62,195 bases of DNA from Acidimangrovimonas sediminis (GTDB lineage Bacteria; Pseudomonadota; Alphaproteobacteria; Rhodobacterales; Rhodobacteraceae): assembly GCF_002871005.1 (NCBI RefSeq), contig NZ_PHSN01000009.1, positions 1-62,195 of the forward strand. Direction: 5' to 3'. Of this stretch, positions 26,721 through 35,986 are shown piece after piece. The number at the start of each line of letters is the position of its first letter. The stretch's first letter is position 1. Made by a program: the position numbers and the translations under genes. Below the pieces are notes generated by a model. The model was not told the origin of the DNA. It worked only from the letters and a program-made list of their open reading frames with translations, and ran no database searches.

Positions 26721-28274
26721 ATGAACGGCGCCGACTTGCTGTGCGACACATTGCTTGCGAACGGGGTGGAGGTCTGCTTCGCCAACCCCGGCACGTCCGA
26801 GATGCATTTCGTCGCGGCCCTCGACCGCAAGCCCGAGCTGCGCTGTGTCCTTGGGATGTTCGAAGGCGTCGTCACCGGGGCGGCCGACGGCTATGCACGC
26901 ATGACCGGCAAACCCGCGGCGACGCTGCTGCACACCGGGCCGGGCCTCGCCAACGGCCTCGCCAACCTGCACAACGCGCGGCGTGCAGGCACGCCGGTGG
27001 TGAACGTGGTGGGAGACCATGCCTCCTATCACCTTGTCCATGACGCGCCGCTGACCTCGGATATCGAGGGGCTGGCGCGTCCGATGTCGGCCTGGGTGGG
27101 CCGCGCCTCGGGTCCCGCCGATGTCAGCGCCCGGGCGGCCGAGGCGATCGCCGCAGCCACCGGGCCGGAGCCGGGCGTCGCCACGCTGATCCTGCCCGCC
27201 GATGCCGCCTGGACAGACACGCCGCCGCAGGAAGTGGCCCGCGCCCGGCCCGCCGCCCCGGCCAGGGCCACGGCCGCCACCGTCGAGGCGACTGCGGCGG
27301 CGCTGCGGGAAAACCGCGCCGAGACCCTGCTGATGCTGGGCGGCGCCAGCCTTTCCGAGGAGGGGTTGCGGCTTGCCGGGGCGATTGCCGAGGCGACGGG
27401 CGCCGGGCTGATCGCGCAGCAATCCAACGCGCGCATGGCCCGCGGCCAGGGCCGTGTCGCCATCGACCGCGTGCCCTATCCGATGCCGGAGGCGCTGGCC
27501 CGGCTGAAGGACACGCGCCGGCTGATCCTGTGCGGCGCGAAATCCCCGGTCGGGTTCTTCGCCTATCCGAACCTGCCCAGCACGCCCCTGCCCGAGGGCT
27601 GCGAGGTCTCGACCCTCGCCGGCCCGGGCGAGGACGCGCTGGCCGCGCTGGCCGATCTTGCCCAGGCGCTCGGCCTGCCCGCAGGGGCTGCGCCGAAGAT
27701 CGAAAGCCGCGAGAAGCCCGCGCTGCCGCAAGGCGCGCTGACCCCGGACACGATCGCGGCGACGGTCGGGGCGCTCCTGCCCGAAGGGGCCATCGTCTGC
27801 GACGAGTCCGTCACCTCGGGGCGCGACTTCTTCCGCCTCACCCATGCCGCCGCCCCGCATGACTTCCTTCAGCTCACCGGCGGCGCGATCGGCCTCGGCC
27901 TGCCGATGAGCGTGGGCGCCGCCGTCGCCTGCCCCGACCGCAAGGTCGTGACCCTGCAGGCCGACGGCAGCGGCATGTACACGGTCCAGGCGCTCTGGAC
28001 GATGGCGCGCGAACGGCTCGACACGCTGGTGATCGTCTTTTCCAACCGCAGCTACCGTATCCTGCACGGCGAGCTGAAAAGCGTGGGCGCCGGCAGCCCG
28101 GGGCGCAACGCGCGCTCCATGCTCGACCTCGACGATCCCGCGCTCGATTGGGTGTCGATGGCGCGCGGCATGGGGGTCGAGGCGGCCCGCGCCGAGACCG
28201 CCGAAAGTTTCACCGATCTGTTCCGCGCGGCCCTGGGCCGCAAGGGACCGTTCCTGATCGAGGCCCTGATCTGA
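26721..28274 (+). CDS. Acetolactate-synthase-like thiamine pyrophosphate enzyme
   Basis: 517 residues from an ATG behind GGGAGGAAACGGG. It has the three domains of the TPP-dependent 2-keto-acid family: N-terminal PYR domain with FANPGTSEMHFVAALD and the cofactor-activating Glu in VLGMFEGVVTGAADGYARM; a central domain; a PP domain with GLPMSVGAAVACPD and the Mg/TPP motif LQADGSGMYTVQALWTMARE ending in SNRSY. It is shorter than true acetolactate synthase (about 570) and has no ilvN subunit nearby, so the substrate is unknown. The molybdoenzyme gene follows after 10 bp, clearly one operon. Confidence 0.85.
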   Translation: MNGADLLCDTLLANGVEVCFANPGTSEMHFVAALDRKPELRCVLGMFEGVVTGAADGYARMTGKPAATLLHTGPGLANGLANLHNARRAGTPVVNVVGDHASYHLVHDAPLTSDIEGLARPMSAWVGRASGPADVSARAAEAIAAATGPEPGVATLILPADAAWTDTPPQEVARARPAAPARATAATVEATAAALRENRAETLLMLGGASLSEEGLRLAGAIAEATGAGLIAQQSNARMARGQGRVAIDRVPYPMPEALARLKDTRRLILCGAKSPVGFFAYPNLPSTPLPEGCEVSTLAGPGEDALAALADLAQALGLPAGAAPKIESREKPALPQGALTPDTIAATVGALLPEGAIVCDESVTSGRDFFRLTHAAAPHDFLQLTGGAIGLGLPMSVGAAVACPDRKVVTLQADGSGMYTVQALWTMARERLDTLVIVFSNRSYRILHGELKSVGAGSPGRNARSMLDLDDPALDWVSMARGMGVEAARAETAESFTDLFRAALGRKGPFLIEALI

Positions 28275-28284
28275 GGAGAGAGCC

Positions 28285-30612
28285 ATGCCCGTCACCCGCA
28301 TCCCCCACGCCAGCCATTGGGGCGCCTATTCGATCCTCGTCGAGGACGGAAGGATCACCGGCGTGGAACCCTTCGCGGGCGATCCCGACCCCTCGCCGAT
28401 CATCCGGTCGGTCACCGGATGGGCCGACCCGGCGCGCCGCATCCCCCGGCCGATGGTGCGCGAGGGCTGGCTGAAGGACCGCGCTGCCAGCGACCGCACC
28501 GGCCGTGGCCGCGAACGCTTCGTCCCCGTCGACTGGGACACCGCGCTGGCCCTTGTGGCCGGAGAGATCGACCGGGTCCGGACGGAGCACGGCAACGCCT
28601 CGATCTTCGCGGGTTCCTACGGCTGGACAAGCTGTGGGCGGTTCCACCATGCGCCGACCCTGCTCAAGCGCATGCTCAACCTCGTCGGCGGCTATACCGG
28701 GCATGTCGACACCTATTCGATCGCAGCGGGGCCGGTGATCCTGCGCCACGTGCTGGGTGCTGCGGACGCCTGCCAGGGGGGCGCGCCCACGCTGTCCGAG
28801 ATCGCCGAACATACGAAGACCCTCGTCGTCTTCGGTGCCCTCGCCGCGCGCACCGCGCAGAACGAGGCCGGCGGCATCGCCCGACACCGGCTGCAGGACG
28901 ACCTGCGCAAGCTGGTCGCGCGCGGGGTGCGGATCGTCCATGTCTCGCCCCAGCGTGACGACCTGCCCGAATGGGTCGGCGCCGAATGGTGGCCGGTCGC
29001 GCCGGGCACCGACGCCGCCCTCCTCCTCGCGCTCGCAGGCGAAGCGGTATCGGCGGGGCTGCACGACCGCGACTTCCTCGACACGCGGTGCAGCGGCGCA
29101 GAGACCTTCCTCGACTATCTCGGCGGCAAGGGCGACGGCCAGCCCAAGACCGCGGACTGGGCCGCGCAGATCACCGGCCTTCCCGCGGAACGGATCCGCG
29201 CGCTGGCCCGCGACATGGCCGCGACCCGCAGCTTCGTCACCATGAGCTGGAGCCTGCAACGCGCCCGCCACGGCGAACAGCCGTTCTGGGCCGCGCTCGG
29301 CCTTGCTGCCGTCCTGGGCCAGATCGGCCTGCCGGGGGGTGGCGCGGGCTTCGGCTACGGCTCGCTCGGGGGCGTCGGCGCGCCGTTGCCGCTGACCCGC
29401 TCGCCCGCCATGTCGAAGCTGCAGGATGCAAGCCCCACCTTCATTCCTGTCGCCCGCATCACCGACCTTCTGCTGAATCCCGGCGCCCCCTTCGACTACG
29501 AGGGGCGCACCCATGCCTATCCCGACACGCGGCTGGTCTATTGGGCAGGCGGCAACCCGTTCCACCACCACCAGGACCTGAACCGGCTGGAACGCGGCTG
29601 GCAGCGCCCCGAGACCATCGTGGTGCAGGATCCGATGTGGACACCGACCGCGCTGCGGGCCGACATCGTGCTGCCCGCCACCACCTCGATCGAGCGCAAC
29701 GACATCGCGGGCAACCGCCGGTCGGACACGATCCTGGCGATGAAGCAGGCCATCGCGCCGCTGGGTGAGGCGCGGTCGGATTACGACATCTTCTCGGGCC
29801 TGGCCGCGTGCCTCGGCGTGGCGGAGGCCTTCACCGAGGGCCGGGACGAGATGGCCTGGATCCGCGCATTGTACAACGAAAGCCGCAACGACGCGAAGGT
29901 GAGGTTCGACGCGGAACTTCCTGATTTCGATACGTTCTGGGAGACCGGGCATGCCGATGTTCCCAGCACCGACGACACCCGGTTCCTGCACGAGTTCCGC
30001 GCCGATCCCGAGGCCGCTCCGCTGAAGACGGAAAGCGGACGCATCGTTCTGGGATCGGACAGCCTCGCGCGCTGGGGCTATGCCGATTGCCCGCCGCACC
30101 CGGCCTGGCTGCCGCCCGAGGAATGGCTGGGCGCCGACCGGCCCGGCGGCGCGGACGAGGTTTTCCACCTGCTCTCGCCCCAGCCGCAGGGCCGGCTTCA
30201 CAGCCAGCTTGAACAGGAGCCGCTGAGCCGGTCGTTCAAGCATGGTGGGCGCGAGCGGTTGCGGATGAACCCGGCCGATGCCGAACGGCTGGGGATCGCC
30301 CCGGATCAGGCGGTCCGGGTCTGGAACGCGCGGGGGGCCTGCCTCGCCTCGGCGGCGCCCGACCCGGCGATCCGCGCGGGCGTCGTGATCCTGCCGACCG
30401 GCGCGTGGTTCACTCCCGACGACGACGGGCCGGAGCTGTCGGGCAACCCCAACGTGCTCACCAACGACATCCCGACCTCCGAGCTGGGCCAGGGCTGCGC
30501 CGCGCAGACCTGTCTTGTTCATGTCGCCCCCTGGAACGGCAATGCCCGCGACGCCGCCGAGGCCTACCATGCGCGGATGGAGGCGCTGGGGATCACACCC
30601 GCCGGGGGATAA
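28285..30612 (+). CDS. Molybdopterin-dependent oxidoreductase, BisC/DMSO-reductase family
   Basis: 775 residues from an ATG behind AGGAGAGAG. The order fits the cytoplasmic biotin-sulfoxide reductase type: no Tat signal and no N-terminal iron-sulfur Cys motif, WGAYSILVEDGRITGVEPF at the start, then IFAGSYGWTSCGRFHHAP, where the Ser after GW is the likely Mo ligand as in DMSO reductase. The pterin-binding end shows MNPADAERLGIAPDQAVRVW and NVLTNDIPTSELGQGCAAQT. It reduces S- or N-oxides, or a related substrate; which one cannot be told. Cotranscribed with the TPP enzyme. Confidence 0.9.
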   Translation: MPVTRIPHASHWGAYSILVEDGRITGVEPFAGDPDPSPIIRSVTGWADPARRIPRPMVREGWLKDRAASDRTGRGRERFVPVDWDTALALVAGEIDRVRTEHGNASIFAGSYGWTSCGRFHHAPTLLKRMLNLVGGYTGHVDTYSIAAGPVILRHVLGAADACQGGAPTLSEIAEHTKTLVVFGALAARTAQNEAGGIARHRLQDDLRKLVARGVRIVHVSPQRDDLPEWVGAEWWPVAPGTDAALLLALAGEAVSAGLHDRDFLDTRCSGAETFLDYLGGKGDGQPKTADWAAQITGLPAERIRALARDMAATRSFVTMSWSLQRARHGEQPFWAALGLAAVLGQIGLPGGGAGFGYGSLGGVGAPLPLTRSPAMSKLQDASPTFIPVARITDLLLNPGAPFDYEGRTHAYPDTRLVYWAGGNPFHHHQDLNRLERGWQRPETIVVQDPMWTPTALRADIVLPATTSIERNDIAGNRRSDTILAMKQAIAPLGEARSDYDIFSGLAACLGVAEAFTEGRDEMAWIRALYNESRNDAKVRFDAELPDFDTFWETGHADVPSTDDTRFLHEFRADPEAAPLKTESGRIVLGSDSLARWGYADCPPHPAWLPPEEWLGADRPGGADEVFHLLSPQPQGRLHSQLEQEPLSRSFKHGGRERLRMNPADAERLGIAPDQAVRVWNARGACLASAAPDPAIRAGVVILPTGAWFTPDDDGPELSGNPNVLTNDIPTSELGQGCAAQTCLVHVAPWNGNARDAAEAYHARMEALGITPAGG

Positions 30613-30901
30613 GCCGGCATCCCGGTGCGGAAGCCCGCGACGGGGCCGGTCCCGGCGCCCCCGGCCGCGGGCCCTCGCTGCGGCTCGACCGGATCGGCGG
30701 GCACGAGAGGCTGGCGCGAGGGGCGGGCACGTTAAACGCGCACGGTGAACGGGCGCGCGGCGGAAACAGGATGGGCGGCGCGCTGCCGGCGGCCCAATGC
30801 CGACCGGCGGGGCGGGAACTTTTCCGCTTGATTTGCCTTATGAATTCGGCGTTCAGTCGCCAGAACGCCTGTCACCTCCCCTTGCCGCGGAGCCTGCCCC
30901 C

Positions 30902-32569
30902 GTGACCCGTCCCATCCCCCGACCCCATCTTCTTCCCCCGGTCCTGCGCCGCCCCCGCCGCCTCAGCCGGCGCGCATTGCTCGCGGGGTCCGCGGCGGGT
31001 GGCCTTGTGGCCGCGCTTGGGGTCACGCGCGCGGCGGCGCAGACCGCGGCCGATCACGGCACGGCGGCGCCCCCCCTCCGCCCCGAGCTGGGCCCTGCAC
31101 GCCCGTTCAGCTTCGAGCGACTGGCGGGGCAAGCCAAGGCGATCGCCGACCGCCCCTATGTCGCCCCGGCGATCGAGGATCCGGAAGCCTATGACGCGAT
31201 CGACTACAATGCCTACTGGCACATCCAGTTCCGCAAGGAACGCACCGTCGACGTCGGCCCCTTCCCGATCCAGTTCTTCCACGAGGGCAAGTATTTCCGC
31301 GAGCCGGTGCAGATCAGCCTGGTCGAGAACGGCCAGTCGCGCGAGGTGATCTACACCCGCGACTACTTCGACATTCCGGCCGGCAACCCGGCGCTGAAGA
31401 TCGAGGGGCACGCGGGCTTTGCCGGGTTTCGGGTCATGCGCCCGGATCTCAAGACCGACTGGATATCGTTTCTGGGCGCGGCCTATTTCCGCACCGACGG
31501 GCCCGAGCGGCAATACGGCCAGTCGGCCCGCGCCATCGCCATCGACACCGGGCTGAACGAACCCGAGGAATTCCCCCGCTTCACTCATTTCTTCCTGCAG
31601 TCGAACGACGACGGCACGCTGACGATCTCGGCGCTGATCGACGGGCCGAGCGTGTCGGGTGCGATGCAGCTGACCGGGCGCGACGGCAGCGGCCCGGGCG
31701 GCAAGGGCCAGGTGCTCGAGGTCAGAACGCACTTCTTCTTCCGCAAGCCGGTGGATCGGCTCGGCCTGGCGCCGCTGACCTCGATGTTCTGGTTCGACGA
31801 GACCAACCACGACCAGGCTTTCGACTGGCGCCCCGAGGTGCACGACACCGACGGGCTGGCCATGATCACCGGCACCGGAGAGCGGATCTGGCGCCCGCTC
31901 AACAACCCGCCGTCCGTGGCCACCTCGTCCTTTCTCGACGACAACATCCAGGGCTTCGGCCTGATGCAGCGCGACCGCGATTTCGATCATTACCAGGACG
32001 ACGGCGTCTTCTATAATCGCCGCCCCTCGGTCTGGATCGAGCGGATGGGCGACTGGGGCAAGGGCTCGGTCAAGCTCATCGAGATCCCGACCAACGACGA
32101 GATCTACGACAACATCGTCGCCTTCTGGGAACCCGAGCAGAAGCCCCGGGCGCAAGACGAGGTCTCGCTTGCCTACCGCATGACATGGTCGGCGCACGCG
32201 CCCGTCGACTGGATCCTCGCCAAGGTCGTCTCGACCCGGCTGGGACGGGGCGGCGTGCCGGGCGACAACAACCACCCCCGGGACCAGTTCAAATTCTCGA
32301 TCGACTTCGAGGGGCCGGTGCTGAAGGGGCTGACGGCCAGGGACGGCATCAAGCCGATGGTTTCGGCCCCCGACGGCGTCGAGATCATCAAGCCCTTCGC
32401 GCTGCCGGTCGTGGGAACCGACCGCTGGCGGCTGATCTTCGACCTGAAGGCACCTGCGGATACCGACACCGTCGACCTGCGCGCCTATCTCGCGCGCAAG
32501 GGCACGCCACTGACCGAGACCTGGCTTGGCCAGTTCCACCCCAAACAGATGGAAACGCTTCAGCGCTGA
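30902..32569 (+). CDS. Periplasmic glucan biosynthesis protein, OpgD/OpgG family, Tat-exported
   Basis: 555 residues from GTG 30902, chosen because it gives a standard twin-arginine signal (RRLSRRALLAGSAAGGLVAA, cleavage near AAAQ). An in-frame ATG at 30797 would add 35 residues. The mature part is the MdoG family: YDAIDYNAYWHIQFRKERT, FPIQFFHEGKYF, ARAIAIDTGLNEPEEFP and SMFWFDETNHDQAFDWRPEV. Such proteins shape periplasmic glucans in osmotic adaptation. The Tat signal favours OpgD. No OpgH glucosyltransferase is nearby. The gene converges on the histidine kinase. Confidence 0.88.
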   Translation: MTRPIPRPHLLPPVLRRPRRLSRRALLAGSAAGGLVAALGVTRAAAQTAADHGTAAPPLRPELGPARPFSFERLAGQAKAIADRPYVAPAIEDPEAYDAIDYNAYWHIQFRKERTVDVGPFPIQFFHEGKYFREPVQISLVENGQSREVIYTRDYFDIPAGNPALKIEGHAGFAGFRVMRPDLKTDWISFLGAAYFRTDGPERQYGQSARAIAIDTGLNEPEEFPRFTHFFLQSNDDGTLTISALIDGPSVSGAMQLTGRDGSGPGGKGQVLEVRTHFFFRKPVDRLGLAPLTSMFWFDETNHDQAFDWRPEVHDTDGLAMITGTGERIWRPLNNPPSVATSSFLDDNIQGFGLMQRDRDFDHYQDDGVFYNRRPSVWIERMGDWGKGSVKLIEIPTNDEIYDNIVAFWEPEQKPRAQDEVSLAYRMTWSAHAPVDWILAKVVSTRLGRGGVPGDNNHPRDQFKFSIDFEGPVLKGLTARDGIKPMVSAPDGVEIIKPFALPVVGTDRWRLIFDLKAPADTDTVDLRAYLARKGTPLTETWLGQFHPKQMETLQR

Positions 32570-32645
32570 GGGCGCGTGCCCATGCCCCCCCCGGCGCGAG
32601 CGGCCGTCATGGCAGATGCGGTAAGGGTGCGGCAAGGACCTGCCG

Positions 32646-34058
32646 CTATTGTGCCGCCACCGCGCCCGAGCGGCTTTCGCTCCAGGTCGCGGGCAGACGC
32701 TCAAGTTCGAAATAGAAGGTCGTGCCGCGCAGCGGGTTGGCGTGATAGTCGATGATGCCGTCATGCGCCTCGATGATCTTCTTCGAGATCGTCATGCCAA
32801 GGCCCGTGCCCTCGCGTCTGCGGGTGTCGGTGCTGTCGAGCTGGCGGAACTCCTCGAACACCGCCTGCTTCATGTCCGCTGGGATGCCGACGCCGCTGTC
32901 GATCACCTCGACCCGCGCCAGAGTCGGCCCGGCGGACAGCCGCACCACGACCTCCTGCCCCTCGTAGGAGAACTTGGCCGCGTTCGACAGGAGGTTGGCC
33001 AGCACCTGCTCGATCCGCGCCCGGTCGGCGCGGACGTAGACCGGCCCGTCCGGCAGTTCCAGTTCGAAGAAGACCGAATACTTGTCGGCATAGGGCGCGT
33101 TCATCTCCACGCCCTGGCGCAGCACTTCACCCAGCTCCAGCTTTTCCATCGAGAATTCCAGCCGCCCCGACTCGATCTTCTGGAGGTCGAGCGTGTCGTT
33201 GATCAGCGTCGCCAGCCGTGTGCCGTTGCGCTGCGCGATGTTGAGCGTGGCCGACACCTTTTCGGGCAGCGCGCCCAGCCGCTCCGACAGCACCAGCCCC
33301 AGCGCCCCGTTGATCGAGGTCATCGGCGTCCGAAGCTCATGGCTGACGACCGAGATGAATTCCGACTTCGCGCGGAACGCCGCCTCGGCCCGCTCCTTGC
33401 TTTCGCGCAGCTCGGCCATCTGGGTGAAGGTCTTGCGGTAGAAGTTCAGGTAGACCCGCGACGAGTCGACGATGAAATACAGCACCACCAGCGAGGTGAA
33501 GAGCTGCACCCAGAGCTCCGGGTTCCGGCTGGCCGAGAACCGCACCAGATCCCAGGCCGGGACGAAGACGAAGGTGGCGCCATAGATCATTATCCGCATC
33601 CGCAGCACCGACATGATCTGGTGATTGTTCATCGCCGCGAAGAGCGCCGCCGCGAACAGGAAGAACAGCGCCATGAAATGCGGCTGCGGCCCCTGCAGCC
33701 ACGAGATCCAGATCGCGTAGAACGAGATCGTCCCGGCGCTCAGGATCGTCGACAGATAGATCCGCCGGAGGTTCCGCCGCAGCCAGACCCGGCTTCGTTC
33801 CGGCTTGTCGATGATATCGCGAAACACGAACATGTCGTAGACTTCGTTGACGATCACGAAGCACCAGGTGAGCAATGCGAGCTTGGGCGAATAGAACACG
33901 GCCGCCAGAAGCAGGGCGGCGCCGAAGATGGCCTGCCGCTGCCAGAAGTTCTTGATCCCCGCCTTCGCATAGTCGCGCATCTGCTGGACCAGCCCGAGCG
34001 GCGTGATCGACGCGGCGCTCTGGATCGTGGCACCGCTCTTGACGAGATTGTTCAGCAC
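32646..34058 (-). CDS. Membrane sensor histidine kinase downstream of fliI
   Basis: 470 residues. About six hydrophobic segments in residues 40-210 make a membrane sensor with little periplasmic domain; a short coiled linker (FTQMAELRESKERAEAAFRA) leads to the HisKA domain SEFISVVSHELRTPMTSING with the phosphorylated His. The ATPase part has VLANLLSNAAKFSYEG (N box), VEVIDSGVGIPADM (G1) and REGTGLGMTISKKI (G2). There is no response regulator beside it. It overlaps the end of fliI by 7 bp, so it is translated with it. Signal and partner are unknown; a motility role is inference. Confidence 0.88.
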   Translation of the reverse strand: MLNNLVKSGATIQSAASITPLGLVQQMRDYAKAGIKNFWQRQAIFGAALLLAAVFYSPKLALLTWCFVIVNEVYDMFVFRDIIDKPERSRVWLRRNLRRIYLSTILSAGTISFYAIWISWLQGPQPHFMALFFLFAAALFAAMNNHQIMSVLRMRIMIYGATFVFVPAWDLVRFSASRNPELWVQLFTSLVVLYFIVDSSRVYLNFYRKTFTQMAELRESKERAEAAFRAKSEFISVVSHELRTPMTSINGALGLVLSERLGALPEKVSATLNIAQRNGTRLATLINDTLDLQKIESGRLEFSMEKLELGEVLRQGVEMNAPYADKYSVFFELELPDGPVYVRADRARIEQVLANLLSNAAKFSYEGQEVVVRLSAGPTLARVEVIDSGVGIPADMKQAVFEEFRQLDSTDTRRREGTGLGMTISKKIIEAHDGIIDYHANPLRGTTFYFELERLPATWSESRSGAVAAQ

Positions 34059-35485
34059 ATGCTCTCCCCTTCGTCCGTCCCGTCAAGGTGCGCAAGCGGC
34101 ACACCCGCCTCGACGAGCAGGCGCTCGAGCTTGGCGAAGGCTTCGGCCGGGGCGGTCTTCTCTCCCTTGCGCTGTCCGAGAAAGACGGTGGCGGGCTGTT
34201 CGAACCTCATGGCCATGTCGGTCTCGGGATCCGCCCCGGGTTGGTAGGCCCCGAGACGTATCAGTTCCTCCATATCCGAAAATCTGCCCAAAATCCGGCG
34301 TGACGCGCTGTATACGCGGTATTCCGCGTTGCTGTGGCAGTCTGGCAGCATCCTGGAAACACTCTGTTGCAGATTCACGGCCGGAAAGCGCCCCCGCTCC
34401 GCGATCTGTCGGTCCAGCACGATGTGACCGTCAAGGATGCCGCGCACCGCGTCGGCGACAGGTTCGTTCATGTCGTCGCCATCGACCAGCACGGTGAAAA
34501 GCGCGGTGATGTCGCCTGCCGTGGTCTGACCCGCCCTGGTCTGACCCGCCCTGGTCTGGCGCGCCGCGCCACCGGCCCCGCCGCCGCCCGGCCCCGCGCG
34601 TTCAAGAAGCCGCGGCAGTTCGGCAAAGACCGTGGGCGGATAGCCCTTGGACGTGGGCGGTTCGCCCCCCGCAAGCCCGATCTCGCGCTGCGCCATGGCA
34701 AAGCGGGTGACGCTGTCGAGCAGCAGCAGGACCTGCCGCCCCTCGTCGCGGAAATGTTCGGCCACGGCCAGCGCGGTCCAGGCCGCCTGGCGCCGCATCA
34801 GCGGCGGCTCGTCGCCGGTCGCCGCCACGACGACCGAGCGGGCGAGCCCCTCGGGGCCAAGGTCGTCCTGCAGGAAATCCTGCACCTCGCGGCCGCGTTC
34901 GCCCACCAGCCCGATCACCACCACGTCCGCCTCGGCATTGCGCGCCAGCATCGCCATCAGCGTCGACTTGCCGACGCCGGAGCCCGCGAAAACCCCCATC
35001 CGCTGCCCCCGGCACAGCGGGGTGAAGATGTCCATCACCCGGATCCCGGTGGCAAGCTTTGGCCCGACGCGGCGGCGGTCGAAGGCGCTGGGGGGCCGCG
35101 CGCGCACCGGCCGCGCATCCGCCCCCTGCCGGAGTGGCGCCCCGCCCGGCGCAGGCCGGCCGAGCGCGTCGACCACACGGCCGATCCAGCTGTCGTCGGG
35201 GCGGAGGATGTCACCGCGCGGCGCCGCCACCACACGGTCGCCCGCCGAGACGCCATCCCAGCTGCCGAAGGGCAGCACGCGGGTGCCGTCGGGGCCGATA
35301 CCCACCACCTCGGCCAGCACCGGGCCCTGCGCACCGATCACCTCGCACCGCGCACCGATCCCCAGCGCACGCTCAAGCCCGACGACGGTGAGTGTCAGCC
35401 CCGTCACCGCCTGCACCCGCCCGGTAAGGCGCGCGCCACCGATCCGGTCCAATCGTCCGGTCAGGTCGGAAAAAATAGTATTCAC
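34052..35485 (-). CDS. fliI: Flagellar export ATPase FliI with an internal repeat insertion
   Basis: 477 residues from GTG 35485. F1-ATPase-beta-like: Walker A GSGVGKST at residues 168-175, VVVIGLVGERGREVQDFL, Walker B VLLLLDSVTRFAMAQRE and VNLQQSVSRMLPD. It powers and orders export of flagellar substrates at the cytoplasmic ring. After PRLLERAGPG a Gly/Ala run and three QTRAG/QTTAG units (about residues 300-324) are inserted before the conserved DITALFTVLVDGDDMNEP; homologues go nearly straight from one to the other. The DNA is a 15-bp unit repeated three times at 34516-34560. Divergent from flgB. Confidence 0.93.
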   Translation of the reverse strand: MNTIFSDLTGRLDRIGGARLTGRVQAVTGLTLTVVGLERALGIGARCEVIGAQGPVLAEVVGIGPDGTRVLPFGSWDGVSAGDRVVAAPRGDILRPDDSWIGRVVDALGRPAPGGAPLRQGADARPVRARPPSAFDRRRVGPKLATGIRVMDIFTPLCRGQRMGVFAGSGVGKSTLMAMLARNAEADVVVIGLVGERGREVQDFLQDDLGPEGLARSVVVAATGDEPPLMRRQAAWTALAVAEHFRDEGRQVLLLLDSVTRFAMAQREIGLAGGEPPTSKGYPPTVFAELPRLLERAGPGGGGAGGAARQTRAGQTRAGQTTAGDITALFTVLVDGDDMNEPVADAVRGILDGHIVLDRQIAERGRFPAVNLQQSVSRMLPDCHSNAEYRVYSASRRILGRFSDMEELIRLGAYQPGADPETDMAMRFEQPATVFLGQRKGEKTAPAEAFAKLERLLVEAGVPLAHLDGTDEGESMC

Positions 35486-35541
35486 AAGAATAGACCCCTA
35501 TCAATTCTTGTACACGCTGGTATAGATGGCATCAATACAAG
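35485..35541. promoter_or_regulatory. fliI-flgB divergent promoter region with inverted repeats
   Basis: The 68-bp gap between divergent fliI and flgB is AT-rich. CAAGAAT at 35485-35491 and ATTCTTG at 35504-35510 form an inverted repeat, and CTTGTA at 35507-35512 with TACAAG at 35536-35541 a second overlapping one. These could be operators controlling both flagellar units. No TTAA-N7-TTAA CtrA site is visible. Confidence 0.4.
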
Positions 35542-35553
35542 GACACTAGCAAG

Positions 35554-35958
35554 ATGAATTCCGATCAGCTCTCGTTCTTCCGCCTTGCTTCCGACCGCAT
35601 GGAATGGCTGTCGGCGCGCCAGAAGGTGATCGCCGAAAACATCGCCAACGGCGACACCCCGGGCTACCGCGCCCGCGACGTCGCCCCTTTCGAAAACTAC
35701 GTACAGACAGTTTCAGAGGCTGCCGGGGCGCGAGGCGTATCTGGGGAACAGGGCGGCGCGGCATCGTTTTCCGACGCGATGCCCGTGGATACGGTCGATT
35801 CCCCCGACAGCTGGAGCGGCAACCTCTCGGGCAACACGGTGGTCCTCGAACAACAGACCGTCAAGGCGGGGGAGACGGCGGTGCAGTATCGGCTGGCCGC
35901 CAACCTGTACCGCAAGGCGCATGACCTGCTGAACATCGCCGCATCCGAAGGCAAGTGA
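35554..35958 (+). CDS. flgB: Flagellar proximal rod protein FlgB
   Basis: 134 residues. The rod-family N-terminus SARQKVIAENIANGDTPGYR is conserved, with the C-terminal helix KAGETAVQYRLAANLYRKAH. FlgB forms the proximal rod in the periplasm and is exported by the flagellar apparatus. It begins a close-spaced run flgB-flgC-fliE-fliQ-transglycosylase-flhA-fliR-flhB. Confidence 0.95.
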   Translation: MNSDQLSFFRLASDRMEWLSARQKVIAENIANGDTPGYRARDVAPFENYVQTVSEAAGARGVSGEQGGAASFSDAMPVDTVDSPDSWSGNLSGNTVVLEQQTVKAGETAVQYRLAANLYRKAHDLLNIAASEGK

Positions 35959-35986
35959 AACCTGATCTATCCTTGGTGAGGTCCCC

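Noticed and set aside
30797-30901. 35-residue N-terminal extension of the glucan protein from ATG 30797
   Set aside because: It precedes a complete Tat signal, so the GTG at 30902 is the better start, although the extension is not excluded.
34816-34980. Possibility that fliI is really a type III secretion ATPase (sctN)
   Set aside because: Flagellar neighbours flgB to flhB and no injectisome genes make FliI the natural call.
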